A stretch of 33,721 nt of DNA from Saprospiraceae bacterium UBA6168. GTDB taxonomy: Bacteria > Bacteroidota > Bacteroidia > Chitinophagales > Saprospiraceae. A program made the position numbers and the translations under genes. The DNA lies in the NCBI GenBank assembly GCA_002435785.1, contig DIUC01000019.1, positions 1-33,721 of the forward strand. Direction: 5' to 3'. Numbering within the stretch: the first letter of the stretch is position 1; each line of letters starts with the position of its first letter. Below, piece by piece: positions 1-8,208 of this stretch. The notes below the pieces were generated by a model. That model saw only the letters and a program-made list of their open reading frames with translations. It was not told the DNA's origin and made no database searches.

Positions 1-23
1 CGCTGCCAACCCTTTTTTTCTTT

Positions 24-71
24 TTTTGAACAGCCCGATGGATAGCTTTCCATCGGGCTGTTCTTATTTTT
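24..71. terminator. bidirectional intrinsic terminator
   Basis: A perfect 11-bp stem (31-41 with 50-60) closes an 8-nt loop. A T-rich tract follows on the plus strand, and runs of T precede it, giving only a short A-rich tail on the minus strand. It most likely ends a transcript entering from the left edge. The ATG at 38 lies inside the stem, which argues against using it as a start for the next gene. Confidence 0.75.
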
Positions 72-100
72 GTGCAAATAGAACCGCACAATCCGGCAAT

Positions 101-571
101 ATGAACAAAGAAACCAGTTTATTACTAAAGCTTGAATTGATTTGGTGGGTAGTTACCGCCATTCTGTTGGTGGCTTTGATTTACCCGATTCATTCAAATA
201 GCCAAAGATTTCCCTTTTTGATTCCCAATGTTGTTTTCATATTGGTGTTCATTACGCTCACCCGGCATATATTTCTCTTAAAGCACACCCTCCTACGGCA
301 TCTCCAATGGGCAAAAGTGGCTTTGTTGGTGGTGTGTATTCCTTTATTCATATACATTGTTCAAGAACTTCATGCCTTTGAAGCATTTGCCGATGAGATT
401 GGATTGCAGTCTTTGTTTATGCAACAATCTGCAGCAAGTCAGGGAAGAATGATAGAATATACCAAGGCTGAATTTCTTTTCTTCGGAGTAGGAAGTCTAA
501 TTAGCGTGGTGGTTTTTCCCTTCAGAATGTTAATTTCCTTCTGGCGAACCCATAATTTGGGTACTACTTAA
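101..571 (+). CDS. small membrane protein of unknown function
   Basis: I do not recognise this 156-residue protein. It has about four hydrophobic segments: one just after a short charged N-terminus (roughly residues 10-27), two in the middle (about 38-55 and 72-88), and one near the C-terminus (about 126-145). This suggests an integral inner-membrane protein. The ATG at 101 is preferred over an in-frame TTG at 26 and ATG at 38, because those lie in the terminator hairpin and would add a hydrophilic stretch ahead of the first membrane segment. The 3' end overlaps the convergent YhhN-family gene by 8 bp. No catalytic motif is visible and no function can be assigned. Confidence 0.65.
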   Translation: MNKETSLLLKLELIWWVVTAILLVALIYPIHSNSQRFPFLIPNVVFILVFITLTRHIFLLKHTLLRHLQWAKVALLVVCIPLFIYIVQELHAFEAFADEIGLQSLFMQQSAASQGRMIEYTKAEFLFFGVGSLISVVVFPFRMLISFWRTHNLGTT

Positions 572-1274
572 CCTTTACAATTTCAGCGTCGCTGGCTTTG
601 CTCATTCCGAGCGTCAACAATACTTGGCCAAAAAGGTAGGTAGCCATAATGGCAACGCCACTTGTATTTTCAGGCATTTCTGGGTATTTGAACTTCTTCA
701 TGGCAATGATAAGGTCGGACAAAACGAACAAAGCAGCCCCTCCGTATAGCAGTATAAATACTCCATTTGAAACTCGATTTCGCATATTGAAGCTAAATGC
801 AAACATGGTCACGATGACGCTGGCATAAACAACAACTGGAACCAAAAATGCTCCTAAACTGCTCCAAAGTACCCAAAGCAAACCACCAAGTATAAAAAGG
901 AATGGAAAAATCAGCCACTTGTTGCGCCAAATTGTGCCGGACTTGAAATTGGGAAATTTGAAAAAGGCCATTACATAACTCAATTGCGCAAGCAGAAAAC
1001 TACCAAGGCCAAGCAAAAAGAACATCTCTCCCCCCGTCTTCACAAACATCAGTAGCGTATCTCCCAATACAGAGAAACACAAGCCCAGCAAGAAATAGCG
1101 GGAAAAAGAGGGCCAATTTCCCTCAGCTTTAAAGTAAAACCACATTGCAAGGCAGGACACGAGCAGTGGTTTGGTTGTGAAATTCAGAATTTCCAAGCCA
1201 AACCAAACTGCCATTAAGTTGACAATAGAAAGAATAGCGAACGCTGCCAGAAAATAGCGGTGAGGTTTTTTCAT
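564..1274 (-). CDS. YhhN family membrane protein (lysoplasmalogenase-like)
   Basis: The 236-residue protein is almost entirely hydrophobic, with about seven to eight membrane helices. It carries the family's conserved pieces: a Lys-Pro-Leu near residue 35 in the first helix pair, an Asp in the 'LGDT' helix (about residue 72), and an Asp in 'LSDLIIA' near residue 187. YhhN/TMEM86 proteins include lysoplasmalogenases that cleave the vinyl-ether bond of lysoplasmalogens; whether this one has that activity is inferred from family only. It lies 27 bp downstream of batD on the same strand and is probably cotranscribed with it. The start is an ATG followed by a basic MKKPHR segment, typical of an inner-membrane protein. 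Confidence 0.8.
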   Translation of the reverse strand: MKKPHRYFLAAFAILSIVNLMAVWFGLEILNFTTKPLLVSCLAMWFYFKAEGNWPSFSRYFLLGLCFSVLGDTLLMFVKTGGEMFFLLGLGSFLLAQLSYVMAFFKFPNFKSGTIWRNKWLIFPFLFILGGLLWVLWSSLGAFLVPVVVYASVIVTMFAFSFNMRNRVSNGVFILLYGGAALFVLSDLIIAMKKFKYPEMPENTSGVAIMATYLFGQVLLTLGMSKASDAEIVKVK

Positions 1275-1301
1275 TGCTGCAAGAAATTGATAATCAAGGT
1301 A

Positions 1302-3068
1302 CTATATGGCCTTCTTGCTAAGTTCATCCTCGATTTTTGTGATGATGCCAATGGCGGTTTCATAAGTTGATTGCATGGACGTTTGGTTGTCCATACCAGC
1401 AAAGAGGGCAATTTCGCAGGTTTGTAGCACCTTTAGAAAATCTTCCACAGTATTTGAGCCGACCTGAAGGGAGATGAGTGTTTCCCGAACATTGTGCTTC
1501 GAAAACTTAGACAATGGCAACCCCGTTTTATCACAAACATAACCTAAGTAAGCCTTGGACACTTCATCATAAAAGGCTCGACTATTGCCCAGTTGGAGTT
1601 GTTGGTGGGCAGTGGCCATCCGCTTTTGGGCTTCTCGGCCTGCCGACCTGACCTTGAGGATTTTTGGGTCAATTGCTCCCAATTCATGTTGCTTTTTCCG
1701 GTAAAAAAGGAAAAAGGAAAATGCCAATACTGGAAGGAATGCGAGCAAGTAAAAGAGCATTGAACCTACAAAACCGTCTGATGCTTGGGCAAATTTGGCG
1801 GTGGATTTTATGGGCAAAATATCGTTGATGCCCACATCTCCAGTTTTGCCCGCCCCAATTATTTTTCCCGTACCTGCTTTTACCTGCAACTGAAATGGCC
1901 CGATAGGTAAGTCAACGAAACTGTTTTTTCCCGTGTCGAAATAGCTGACCCTTGGCATGATAGAAAAGGAACCAGGGAATTTCGGCAGTATCAGGTACTC
2001 GAATCGCTTTTCACTGATGATTTCACCCCTAATCTCCTCACTTTTGTCGCTCACTACCTTAGGCGGGTAAACCTCGAAGGAATCCGACAATACAAGCGTC
2101 GGAGCCTGCACCCGCTTGGCGTCCCCATTTCCCCTCAATAACAAACTCAGGGTAATAGCATCGTCAGTGGTTGCCGTTTTGCGGTCAATGCCAGCTTGTA
2201 TTTCGTAAGCACCCACAGCGCCGCAGAATCCATCCTTATCGCCACTGGGCAGGGGAGACACGTTAATTTCAACGGCGTCAGTGGTATAGAAAACTGGCTT
2301 GACGCTGCGGCTAAAGAGAAAACCCCTATTGCCAGCCTCGTCCACCACGGCCAATTGAATCCTGAACGGCTCAACCCTTAATCGGCCAGTTTTTTGTGGG
2401 AAGAGGGCGATGCGACGTAGCACCTTGGTGGCGTATTGCCTACCATTTATCACTTCTTGTACTGTGTTTGAACTAAACCTCCGCAGTTCGAGTGCGTAGA
2501 AGCCATCATAAGTTGGGTCTTCGGGTATGTCGTAACCCTCAATACCGACCGTGGTGTACAATTTGAAATCCAACAAAACCTGCTCTCCCACAAAAGCTTG
2601 TCTCTTGTTTGGCATCAATCGAATGAAAACAGCCTCGCCGGTATCGGCACCAAGCTTGGTAGTTCCTTTGACCACTTCCATTTCCACCGGGGTTGACCGC
2701 ATCAGCTTGCCGTTTGCCTTGATGGAAGCGCTGCCTATTGTGAACTTGCCAATTTTGGTAGGTTGCAGGGTATAGCTAAAGCCCATTTCACGGGTCACGT
2801 TCCCGTTGACAATTTGCATGCTTGTCGAGGTAACCGGCCCGGCCAGCACCATAAAATCCTTAAAAGATGGTGGTACAAATTCGGATCCGTTTGCAAATTT
2901 TAGGGTAAACGTCACCTCAAAATTGCTGTTGACCACCACCTGCCGGGCGTTGGTGACTGCCTCGAAAGTGACATCATTTTGGCCGTTGGCCAACCATGCT
3001 GCCGACCAGCAGCAAAATACCAAGGCGGTTTTTTGTAAAATATTTATAATCAATGCTTTATGCTGCAC
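1302..3068 (-). CDS. batD: BatD family protein (oxygen tolerance)
   Basis: The 588-residue protein has an N-terminal signal peptide ending near residue 30. A long extracytoplasmic region of beta-sandwich repeats follows, with the characteristic BatD opening (a 'VVVNSNFEVTF' strand, then 'FVPPSFKDFMVLAGP' and 'TLQPTKIGKFTIG'). A single membrane helix lies at about residues 433-453, then a basic cytoplasmic tail of helical character. In Bacteroidota, BatD usually sits in an operon with a MoxR ATPase and the von Willebrand proteins BatA/BatB, where it is linked to aerotolerance or envelope stress. Here none of those partners is present: the gene is paired with a YhhN-family gene and is divergent from grpE. 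A TATGTTTG box on the minus strand (3189-3196) resembles a -7 element, but no -33 box is evident. Confidence 0.85.
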   Translation of the reverse strand: MQHKALIINILQKTALVFCCWSAAWLANGQNDVTFEAVTNARQVVVNSNFEVTFTLKFANGSEFVPPSFKDFMVLAGPVTSTSMQIVNGNVTREMGFSYTLQPTKIGKFTIGSASIKANGKLMRSTPVEMEVVKGTTKLGADTGEAVFIRLMPNKRQAFVGEQVLLDFKLYTTVGIEGYDIPEDPTYDGFYALELRRFSSNTVQEVINGRQYATKVLRRIALFPQKTGRLRVEPFRIQLAVVDEAGNRGFLFSRSVKPVFYTTDAVEINVSPLPSGDKDGFCGAVGAYEIQAGIDRKTATTDDAITLSLLLRGNGDAKRVQAPTLVLSDSFEVYPPKVVSDKSEEIRGEIISEKRFEYLILPKFPGSFSIMPRVSYFDTGKNSFVDLPIGPFQLQVKAGTGKIIGAGKTGDVGINDILPIKSTAKFAQASDGFVGSMLFYLLAFLPVLAFSFFLFYRKKQHELGAIDPKILKVRSAGREAQKRMATAHQQLQLGNSRAFYDEVSKAYLGYVCDKTGLPLSKFSKHNVRETLISLQVGSNTVEDFLKVLQTCEIALFAGMDNQTSMQSTYETAIGIITKIEDELSKKAI

Positions 3069-3219
3069 GTTGTGGGAAATTTGAAAGCCAATTTTACATA
3101 AAATTAAGGCAATATTGTACCGATTACACTACGCAAAAAGACAACCCTTTCTACGAAAACTGACAAATTGACTGTTTTCTTCTGGTGGCAAACATATTGA
3201 TAAAGGCAGAGGTTGAACT

Positions 3220-3816
3220 ATGTTTAAAAAATTCAGAAAAATGACCAGTAAAGACAAAACTGCCGAACAGCAGCCTGAAGAGGTATTGGAAAATATGGAA
3301 CCAGCCAACGATGAGCAACCTGACAATGAGTCCATTGATTCAGGAACCGGACAAATTGCTGATAATCAGTCGGATAGCATTGGGCTTCAACAACAGCTGG
3401 ACGAGATGAAGGACAAATACATGCGCATGGTCGCAGAATTTGACAACTATAAGAAGCGCTCCATCCGTGAGAAACTCGATTTCATGAAGTCGGCGGCACA
3501 GGACACCCTGTCAGCCCTTTTGCCCGTTTTGGACGATTTTGACAGGGCCAAAAAATTTGCCGAAGGAAAAGAAAACGCACCTTGGGACACAGGCGTTGAC
3601 CTCGTTTACCAAAAACTCTACACTGTGGTTCGCAACAAGGGGCTGGAGCCAATGGATTCCAATGGGCAAGCCTTCGACCCTGAACTGCACGAAGCCATCA
3701 CCGAAATACCTGCCCCATTTGAGGAGATGAAAGGCAAGGTCGTGGACACCGTGGAAAAAGGCTACCGCCTCAACGATAAAATTATCCGCCACGCCAAAGT
3801 TGTGGTGGGCAAATAG
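3220..3816 (+). CDS. grpE: GrpE, nucleotide exchange factor for DnaK
   Basis: GrpE releases ADP from DnaK in the cytoplasmic Hsp70 cycle. The 198-residue protein has an acidic, disordered N-terminus (about 1-55), a long coiled-coil helix (about 56-95, including 'MRMVAEFDNYKKR'), and the C-terminal beta domain with the signature 'FDPELHEAI' near residue 150. Length is normal for the family. ATG 3220 is preceded at a suitable distance by a purine-rich GCAGAGG; ATG 3241 is an alternative start. dnaJ follows after 72 bp on the same strand, so the two are probably cotranscribed. No CIRCE-type inverted repeat is visible upstream. dnaK itself is not in the window. Confidence 0.95.
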   Translation: MFKKFRKMTSKDKTAEQQPEEVLENMEPANDEQPDNESIDSGTGQIADNQSDSIGLQQQLDEMKDKYMRMVAEFDNYKKRSIREKLDFMKSAAQDTLSALLPVLDDFDRAKKFAEGKENAPWDTGVDLVYQKLYTVVRNKGLEPMDSNGQAFDPELHEAITEIPAPFEEMKGKVVDTVEKGYRLNDKIIRHAKVVVGK

Positions 3817-3888
3817 GCGAGGGTTCGGGATGGCGACTGTTCCCGCGCGAACACTCAAGCTCTCAAACACTCAAACCCTCAATAAAAA

Positions 3889-5073
3889 ATGGCAAAAAGA
3901 GATTATTACGAAGTGCTTGGTGTGGCCAAAAGTGCCGATGCCGACACTATAAAAAAGGCTTACCGCAAGAAAGCGCTCGAATTCCACCCAGACCGCAACC
4001 CCGGCGACAAAGCCGCCGAGGACAAGTTCAAGGAAGCTGCCGAGGCTTATGAAATGTTGAGCAACCCGGACAAAAAAGCCCGGTACGACCGCTATGGTCA
4101 TGCTGGCGTTGACCCAAATATGGGTGGCGGTTTCCGAGGTGGCGGCCAAGGCGGCATGACGATGGAGGACATCTTCTCCCAGTTCGGCGACATATTTGGC
4201 GGCGGCGGCGGTGGAGGCAGCCCATTTGACGAGTTCTTTCGGGGTGGGCAGCAACGGGGCGGCGGCGGCAGGCCACAAGGGCAACGTGGGAGCAACCTCC
4301 GCATCAAGGTCAAATTGACCCTCGAAGAAATCGCTACGGGCGTTTCCAAAAAAATAAAGGTGAACAAGCAGGTGAACTGCCAGACCTGTGGTGGCAGCGG
4401 TGCAAAGGACAAAAGCTCCGTGCAGACCTGTGGCACTTGCCGTGGTTCTGGCTATGTGCGCCAAGTGCGCAGCACTTTCCTCGGTCAGATGCAAACCACC
4501 ACGACATGTCCCACTTGCCAAGGTTCCGGCGAAACAATCACTGCCAACTGCCCCACTTGCAAGGGTGACGGGCGCACCTACGCCGAGGAAACCATTGACA
4601 TCAACATCCCAGCGGGCGTTTCGGAGGGAATGCAGCTATCGCTCGGCGGCAAAGGCAATGCTGGCGCAAAGGGCGGCCCCAATGGCGACCTTCTCATCAA
4701 CATCGAGGAAATACCGCACGAGCACCTGCAACGGGATGGCCTCAACATCATCCATGACCTCCACATCAACTTTGCAGATGCAGCGCTGGGCACTTCGGTG
4801 GAAGTACCTACCATAGAAGGTCTGGTCAAAATAAAAGTGCCGGAAGGCACCCAAGCCGGCAAGATTTTCAGGCTGAAAGGCAAGGGGCTTCCCTCCGTTC
4901 AGAGCTACGAACGGGGCGACCAGCTCATTCAAGTCAACGTCTGGACACCAAAAAAAATCACGGACGAGGAGCGGAAAATCCTTGAAAAACTCAGGGCATC
5001 CCCGAACTTCAAGCCCGCGCCCGAAAAGGGAGAGCGTGGTTTTTTCGATAAAATGAAGGATTATTTTTCTTGA
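3889..5073 (+). CDS. dnaJ: DnaJ, Hsp40 co-chaperone
   Basis: DnaJ delivers unfolded substrates to DnaK and stimulates its ATPase. The 394-residue protein shows a complete type I layout: a J domain (about 1-70) with the HPD tripeptide in 'FHPDRNPGD', a Gly/Phe-rich region (about 75-135), four CxxCxGxG zinc-binding repeats (about 164-235; CQTCGGSG, CGTCRGSG, CPTCQGSG, CPTCKGDG), then the two beta-barrel C-terminal domains. It follows grpE by 72 bp and is followed by an intrinsic terminator at 5096-5134, so grpE-dnaJ looks like a two-gene unit. The spacer contains short CTCAAAC-like repeats with no assigned role. Confidence 0.97.
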   Translation: MAKRDYYEVLGVAKSADADTIKKAYRKKALEFHPDRNPGDKAAEDKFKEAAEAYEMLSNPDKKARYDRYGHAGVDPNMGGGFRGGGQGGMTMEDIFSQFGDIFGGGGGGGSPFDEFFRGGQQRGGGGRPQGQRGSNLRIKVKLTLEEIATGVSKKIKVNKQVNCQTCGGSGAKDKSSVQTCGTCRGSGYVRQVRSTFLGQMQTTTTCPTCQGSGETITANCPTCKGDGRTYAEETIDINIPAGVSEGMQLSLGGKGNAGAKGGPNGDLLINIEEIPHEHLQRDGLNIIHDLHINFADAALGTSVEVPTIEGLVKIKVPEGTQAGKIFRLKGKGLPSVQSYERGDQLIQVNVWTPKKITDEERKILEKLRASPNFKPAPEKGERGFFDKMKDYFS

Positions 5074-5095
5074 GAATGAGGGAAAATATTTGAGC

Positions 5096-5134
5096 AAAAA
5101 CGGGCGGTTTCCAATGTGGAAGCGGCCCGTTTTT
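5096..5134 (+). terminator. intrinsic terminator of grpE-dnaJ
   Basis: The outer stem pairs AAAAACGGGC (5096-5105) with GCCCGTTTTT (5125-5134), with a shorter inner stem (TTTCCA with TGGAAG) and a T tract on the plus strand. It starts 22 bp after the dnaJ stop. The A run on the left side could let it work on the other strand too. Confidence 0.8.
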
Positions 5135-5287
5135 GATTTGCAACGGTGGTTCAAAACTCATGCTGGCTTCCCTTCGTCGAAAAACTACCCGCAGCGCCCG
5201 CTTTCCCGCTATTTTTGACAAGCAAATTTTAGAATGCGCCAAGCCAAGCATTCATCATTTCAACCATCATCCTTTATCATTCAAGAA

Positions 5288-6832
5288 ATGTTCTCCAGCC
5301 TCTATCCCTTCACCTTCGTGCTCAGCCTTGCTGCCCTCAGCGGTTGGTTTTTTTACCGTGACCATGAGCGACGCAGCGATTTTCTTCGCAAAATATTCCT
5401 CGGCGGCTTTGCCGCCTTTGGCACCTGCTGGCTGATGAGCGAGGGCCAGTGGTCATACAAATTCCCGGCACTGCTGCGGGAATTGCTGGTGCTCGGTGCT
5501 GTACCAGTGGTGTTGAGCATTTTTAGGAAGACGAAATGGGCCTACCTCGTTGCACTGTTTGGCGTACTTACCATGCTCCGGCTTTTTTATTTTGAAAAAT
5601 TGAAGAACACCTTCCCGCAAACTGATTTTCCGAAGGAAAGTATGCAAACCACGCCTGCCCCACTTGGCCTCGACCCACAGGGAGAACTCCTATTGGAACT
5701 GAAAGAGGGCGCGCAATTAGCTGATATTCAAGCGGTTTTAAAAGAATTTGGCCTCACGGCAACCCCCGCTTTTGCACCGCAAGATAAAGCGGCAACCCTT
5801 CTCGACAATTACTTCCTTGTGGACGTACCTGCTGACCAGGATTTTCCGAAGGTCAAAAACGCGCTTGCCTCGCTGGCGCAAACGGAATGGCTGGAAGAGA
5901 ATGAGCAGGTCAGCATTTCCCCAATGGAGGTGGAGCCAATGCAGCCGGTTCCGGGCGCAAACAAAAAATTCGGCATCAACGACCCCGGCATCGCCAATCT
6001 CTGGGGTTTTGAAGCGATGAAAGTGGATGAACTGTACACCGTTCTGAAAGATAAAAAACCGAAGAAACGGGCGCTCATCGCCATCCTCGATACGGGCGTG
6101 GACGCCGAACACGAGGATTTGAAGGCCAATTTCACCTCCACAAAATCCGGCTACGACACCGACAAAGCGGGCCACGGAACGCATTGCGCTGGCATCGCCG
6201 CTGCAGTCAGCAACAACGGGGTGGGAGTAGCCTCTTTTTCACAAACCAACGATTATGTGCGGGTTACGAGCATCAAAGTGCTTTCTGACGGCGGCATGGG
6301 CACCCAGCAGTCCATCATCAACGGCATGTTGGAAGCTGCCGACATCGGTGCCGATGTGCTTTCGCTTTCTCTCGGTGGCCTCTCATCCGATAGCCGCCAA
6401 CGGGCCTACCAAAAAGCCCTCGATTATGCCAACAAAAAAGGCTGCATCGTGGTGGTGGCCGCTGGCAACTCCAATCGCAACGCCCGTGACTTTGTGCCCG
6501 CCAATGTGGATGGCGTCATCACCGTCAGCGCCGTGGACACGCTGCTGAACCGGGCCTCTTTTTCCAATATGGTACCCGACGTGAAGATGGGCGTCGCTGC
6601 TCCCGGCGTGAAAATTTACTCGACCATTCCGGGCAGCATTTACGCTACTTTCAACGGCACGAGCATGGCCACACCTTATGTCGCAGGCCTGCTCGGATTG
6701 ATGAAAAGCATGAAGCCAGACTTGACCACAAAGGAAGCTTACCAGATTTTGAATGATACTGGTGCGGAAACAAAAAACACGAAGGAGACGGGGAGACTGA
6801 TTCAGCCGGGTAAGGCAGTGCAGGGGCTTTAG
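5288..6832 (+). CDS. membrane-anchored subtilisin-like serine protease (S8 family)
   Basis: From the ATG at 5288 the protein is 514 residues. The first 105 residues contain three to four hydrophobic segments and no cleavable signal peptide. A propeptide-like region follows (about 120-220). The S8 catalytic domain then carries the full triad: Asp268 in 'AILDTGVD', His296 in 'GHGTHCAG' and Ser459 in 'NGTSMATPY', with the oxyanion Asn394 in 'AAGNS'. An enzymatically active endopeptidase facing the periplasm or cell surface is inferred. The longer in-frame start at 5234 would add 18 polar residues before the first membrane helix and is less likely. It stands alone between the dnaJ terminator and a convergent dehydrogenase gene. 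Most S8 proteases are secreted soluble enzymes, so the polytopic N-terminus is notable. Confidence 0.9.
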   Translation: MFSSLYPFTFVLSLAALSGWFFYRDHERRSDFLRKIFLGGFAAFGTCWLMSEGQWSYKFPALLRELLVLGAVPVVLSIFRKTKWAYLVALFGVLTMLRLFYFEKLKNTFPQTDFPKESMQTTPAPLGLDPQGELLLELKEGAQLADIQAVLKEFGLTATPAFAPQDKAATLLDNYFLVDVPADQDFPKVKNALASLAQTEWLEENEQVSISPMEVEPMQPVPGANKKFGINDPGIANLWGFEAMKVDELYTVLKDKKPKKRALIAILDTGVDAEHEDLKANFTSTKSGYDTDKAGHGTHCAGIAAAVSNNGVGVASFSQTNDYVRVTSIKVLSDGGMGTQQSIINGMLEAADIGADVLSLSLGGLSSDSRQRAYQKALDYANKKGCIVVVAAGNSNRNARDFVPANVDGVITVSAVDTLLNRASFSNMVPDVKMGVAAPGVKIYSTIPGSIYATFNGTSMATPYVAGLLGLMKSMKPDLTTKEAYQILNDTGAETKNTKETGRLIQPGKAVQGL

Positions 6833-6851
6833 TTGGCAGTTTGCAGTCAGG

Positions 6852-7025
6852 TGGCAGTTCGACAGTTGGCAGTTGGCAGTCAGTTAGCAGTTGTTTAGTC
6901 GGTGTACTGCTAAAAATTAAAGAGGTGGTCTCCTTGCAGAAGATACCACCTCTTTTAGTTCGGGACAGCTCGCCGACTAACGGACTTTTGGACTGTCGAA
7001 CTGACTGCCAACTGTCGAACTGCCA
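6852..7025. repeat. nested palindromic intergenic repeat
   Basis: Three nested inverted repeats share one centre: a perfect 22-bp outer pair (6852-6873 with 7004-7025), an 8-bp middle pair (TTAGTCGG 6895-6902 with CCGACTAA 6973-6980), and an 11-bp inner hairpin (6919-6929 with 6945-6955). The left flank also repeats the heptamer-like unit AGTTGGC in tandem. The whole element fills the convergent gap between the S8 protease and the dehydrogenase. It resembles REP/MITE-like intergenic repeats, but no transposase or target duplication is visible. Confidence 0.75.
6919..6956. terminator. bidirectional terminator-like hairpin
   Basis: A perfect 11-bp stem AAAGAGGTGGT / ACCACCTCTTT closes a 15-nt loop, with T runs on one side and A runs on the other. 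It lies between two convergent genes and could end transcription from both. It is the core of the larger nested palindrome. Confidence 0.6.
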
Positions 7026-7035
7026 ACTATCAATT

Positions 7036-7980
7036 TCAACCAAGTTTCTCAATAATCTGCTCCGCCAATTCCATCCCAATGGCCGACTGGGCCTCCTTCG
7101 TGGAACCGCCGACATGCGGGGAAACGGAGATGCGGGGATGCTCCAAGATTTCTTTGCGGGGGGTAGGCTCGCCGACGAAAACGTCGAGGCCAGCACCACC
7201 GACCTTGCCACTGGCAAGGGCTTCGAGCAGCGCATCTTCGTCAATTGTTCCGCCACGAGCGGTGTTGATGAGGATGACGCCGTCTTTCATTTTTGCAAAT
7301 TCCGCTGCACCGATGAGCGCCGTTTTGCCACCTGGCACGTGCAGGGTGATGAAGTCGGAATTGCGCAGCACCTCGTCCCAAGACGAAGTCTCCACTTTAA
7401 CGCTCAGGCTGAGGTCGGGGCTGTTGAACACCTTGATTTCGATGTTTGCCTCCGTGACCACGAGGTCGGTGGCGAGGATGTTCATGCCGAGGCCGATGCC
7501 CATACGGGCTGCCTCCTGTCCGATGCGGCCAAACCCAATGACGCCAAGTGTGCGGCCACGAAGTTGGATACCGTCCGAACATAGTTTTTTCAGCTTGTCA
7601 AAATCGCCCGTTGCCATTTGGCGGTTGGCCTGGTTGATGAGGCGGGCAAGGTTGAAAGCGTGGGTGAACACCAGCTCGGCCACGGCACGGGAACTTGCAT
7701 TGGGGGTGTTGCAAACGTGTATGCCCTTGTTGCGGGCGTACTCATGGTCCACATTGTCCAGCCCGACGCCGCCACGGGCGATGATTTTCAGGTTTGGGCA
7801 GGCGTCAATCAGGTCCTGGCGAACCTTGGTGGCGCTGCGCACGATGATGACATCGTAGCCGGGCAGCACCTCGGCGAGTTTTTCCTGTGGAACTTTGTTG
7901 GTGTCCACTTCAAAACCTGCTTCTTCGAGCAGCAATTTGCCGTCCGGGTGGATGCCGTCGTTGGCGAGAATCTTTATCAT
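7036..7980 (-). CDS. serA: D-3-phosphoglycerate dehydrogenase, short form
   Basis: It belongs to the D-isomer-specific 2-hydroxyacid dehydrogenases and most likely oxidises 3-phosphoglycerate with NAD+, the first step of serine synthesis. The 314 residues include the substrate-domain motif 'ARGGVGLDNVD' (about 69-78), the Rossmann motif GFGRIG (149-154), and the catalytic set Arg242 ('NTARGG'), Glu271 ('VGEP') and His289 ('SPHVGG'). It ends without an ACT regulatory domain, so serine feedback through ACT is not expected. The HxGGxT ending supports phosphoglycerate dehydrogenase over other 2-hydroxyacid dehydrogenases, though specificity cannot be proven by sequence alone. serC and serB are not adjacent. 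Confidence 0.88.
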   Translation of the reverse strand: MIKILANDGIHPDGKLLLEEAGFEVDTNKVPQEKLAEVLPGYDVIIVRSATKVRQDLIDACPNLKIIARGGVGLDNVDHEYARNKGIHVCNTPNASSRAVAELVFTHAFNLARLINQANRQMATGDFDKLKKLCSDGIQLRGRTLGVIGFGRIGQEAARMGIGLGMNILATDLVVTEANIEIKVFNSPDLSLSVKVETSSWDEVLRNSDFITLHVPGGKTALIGAAEFAKMKDGVILINTARGGTIDEDALLEALASGKVGGAGLDVFVGEPTPRKEILEHPRISVSPHVGGSTKEAQSAIGMELAEQIIEKLG

Positions 7981-8208
7981 TGTGGTAAAAGTTTAGCGGT
8001 GTATCGGATTGCTGAATCGTAAATTTCGCTGCAAAGAAAGGCATTTTTCAACCAATAAAAACTGCCGAAAATCAGCTTTGAATTGGTCTTGATCGGTTTT
8101 GAACTTTTCATGGATTCGGGACTTCAAAACGAATGTGAGCCGTCCACTCTCCTCAAAGTGATTAATTTTAGGGCTGGCTGTTGTTGCCGTTTTTATAATA
8201 AAAAATTG

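Noticed and set aside
26..100. Upstream starts (TTG 26, ATG 38) for the first membrane protein
   Set aside because: They lie in a perfect terminator hairpin and would add a polar stretch before the first membrane helix.
3069..3219. CIRCE or HrcA operator ahead of grpE
   Set aside because: No TTAGCACTC-type inverted repeat is present in the spacer.
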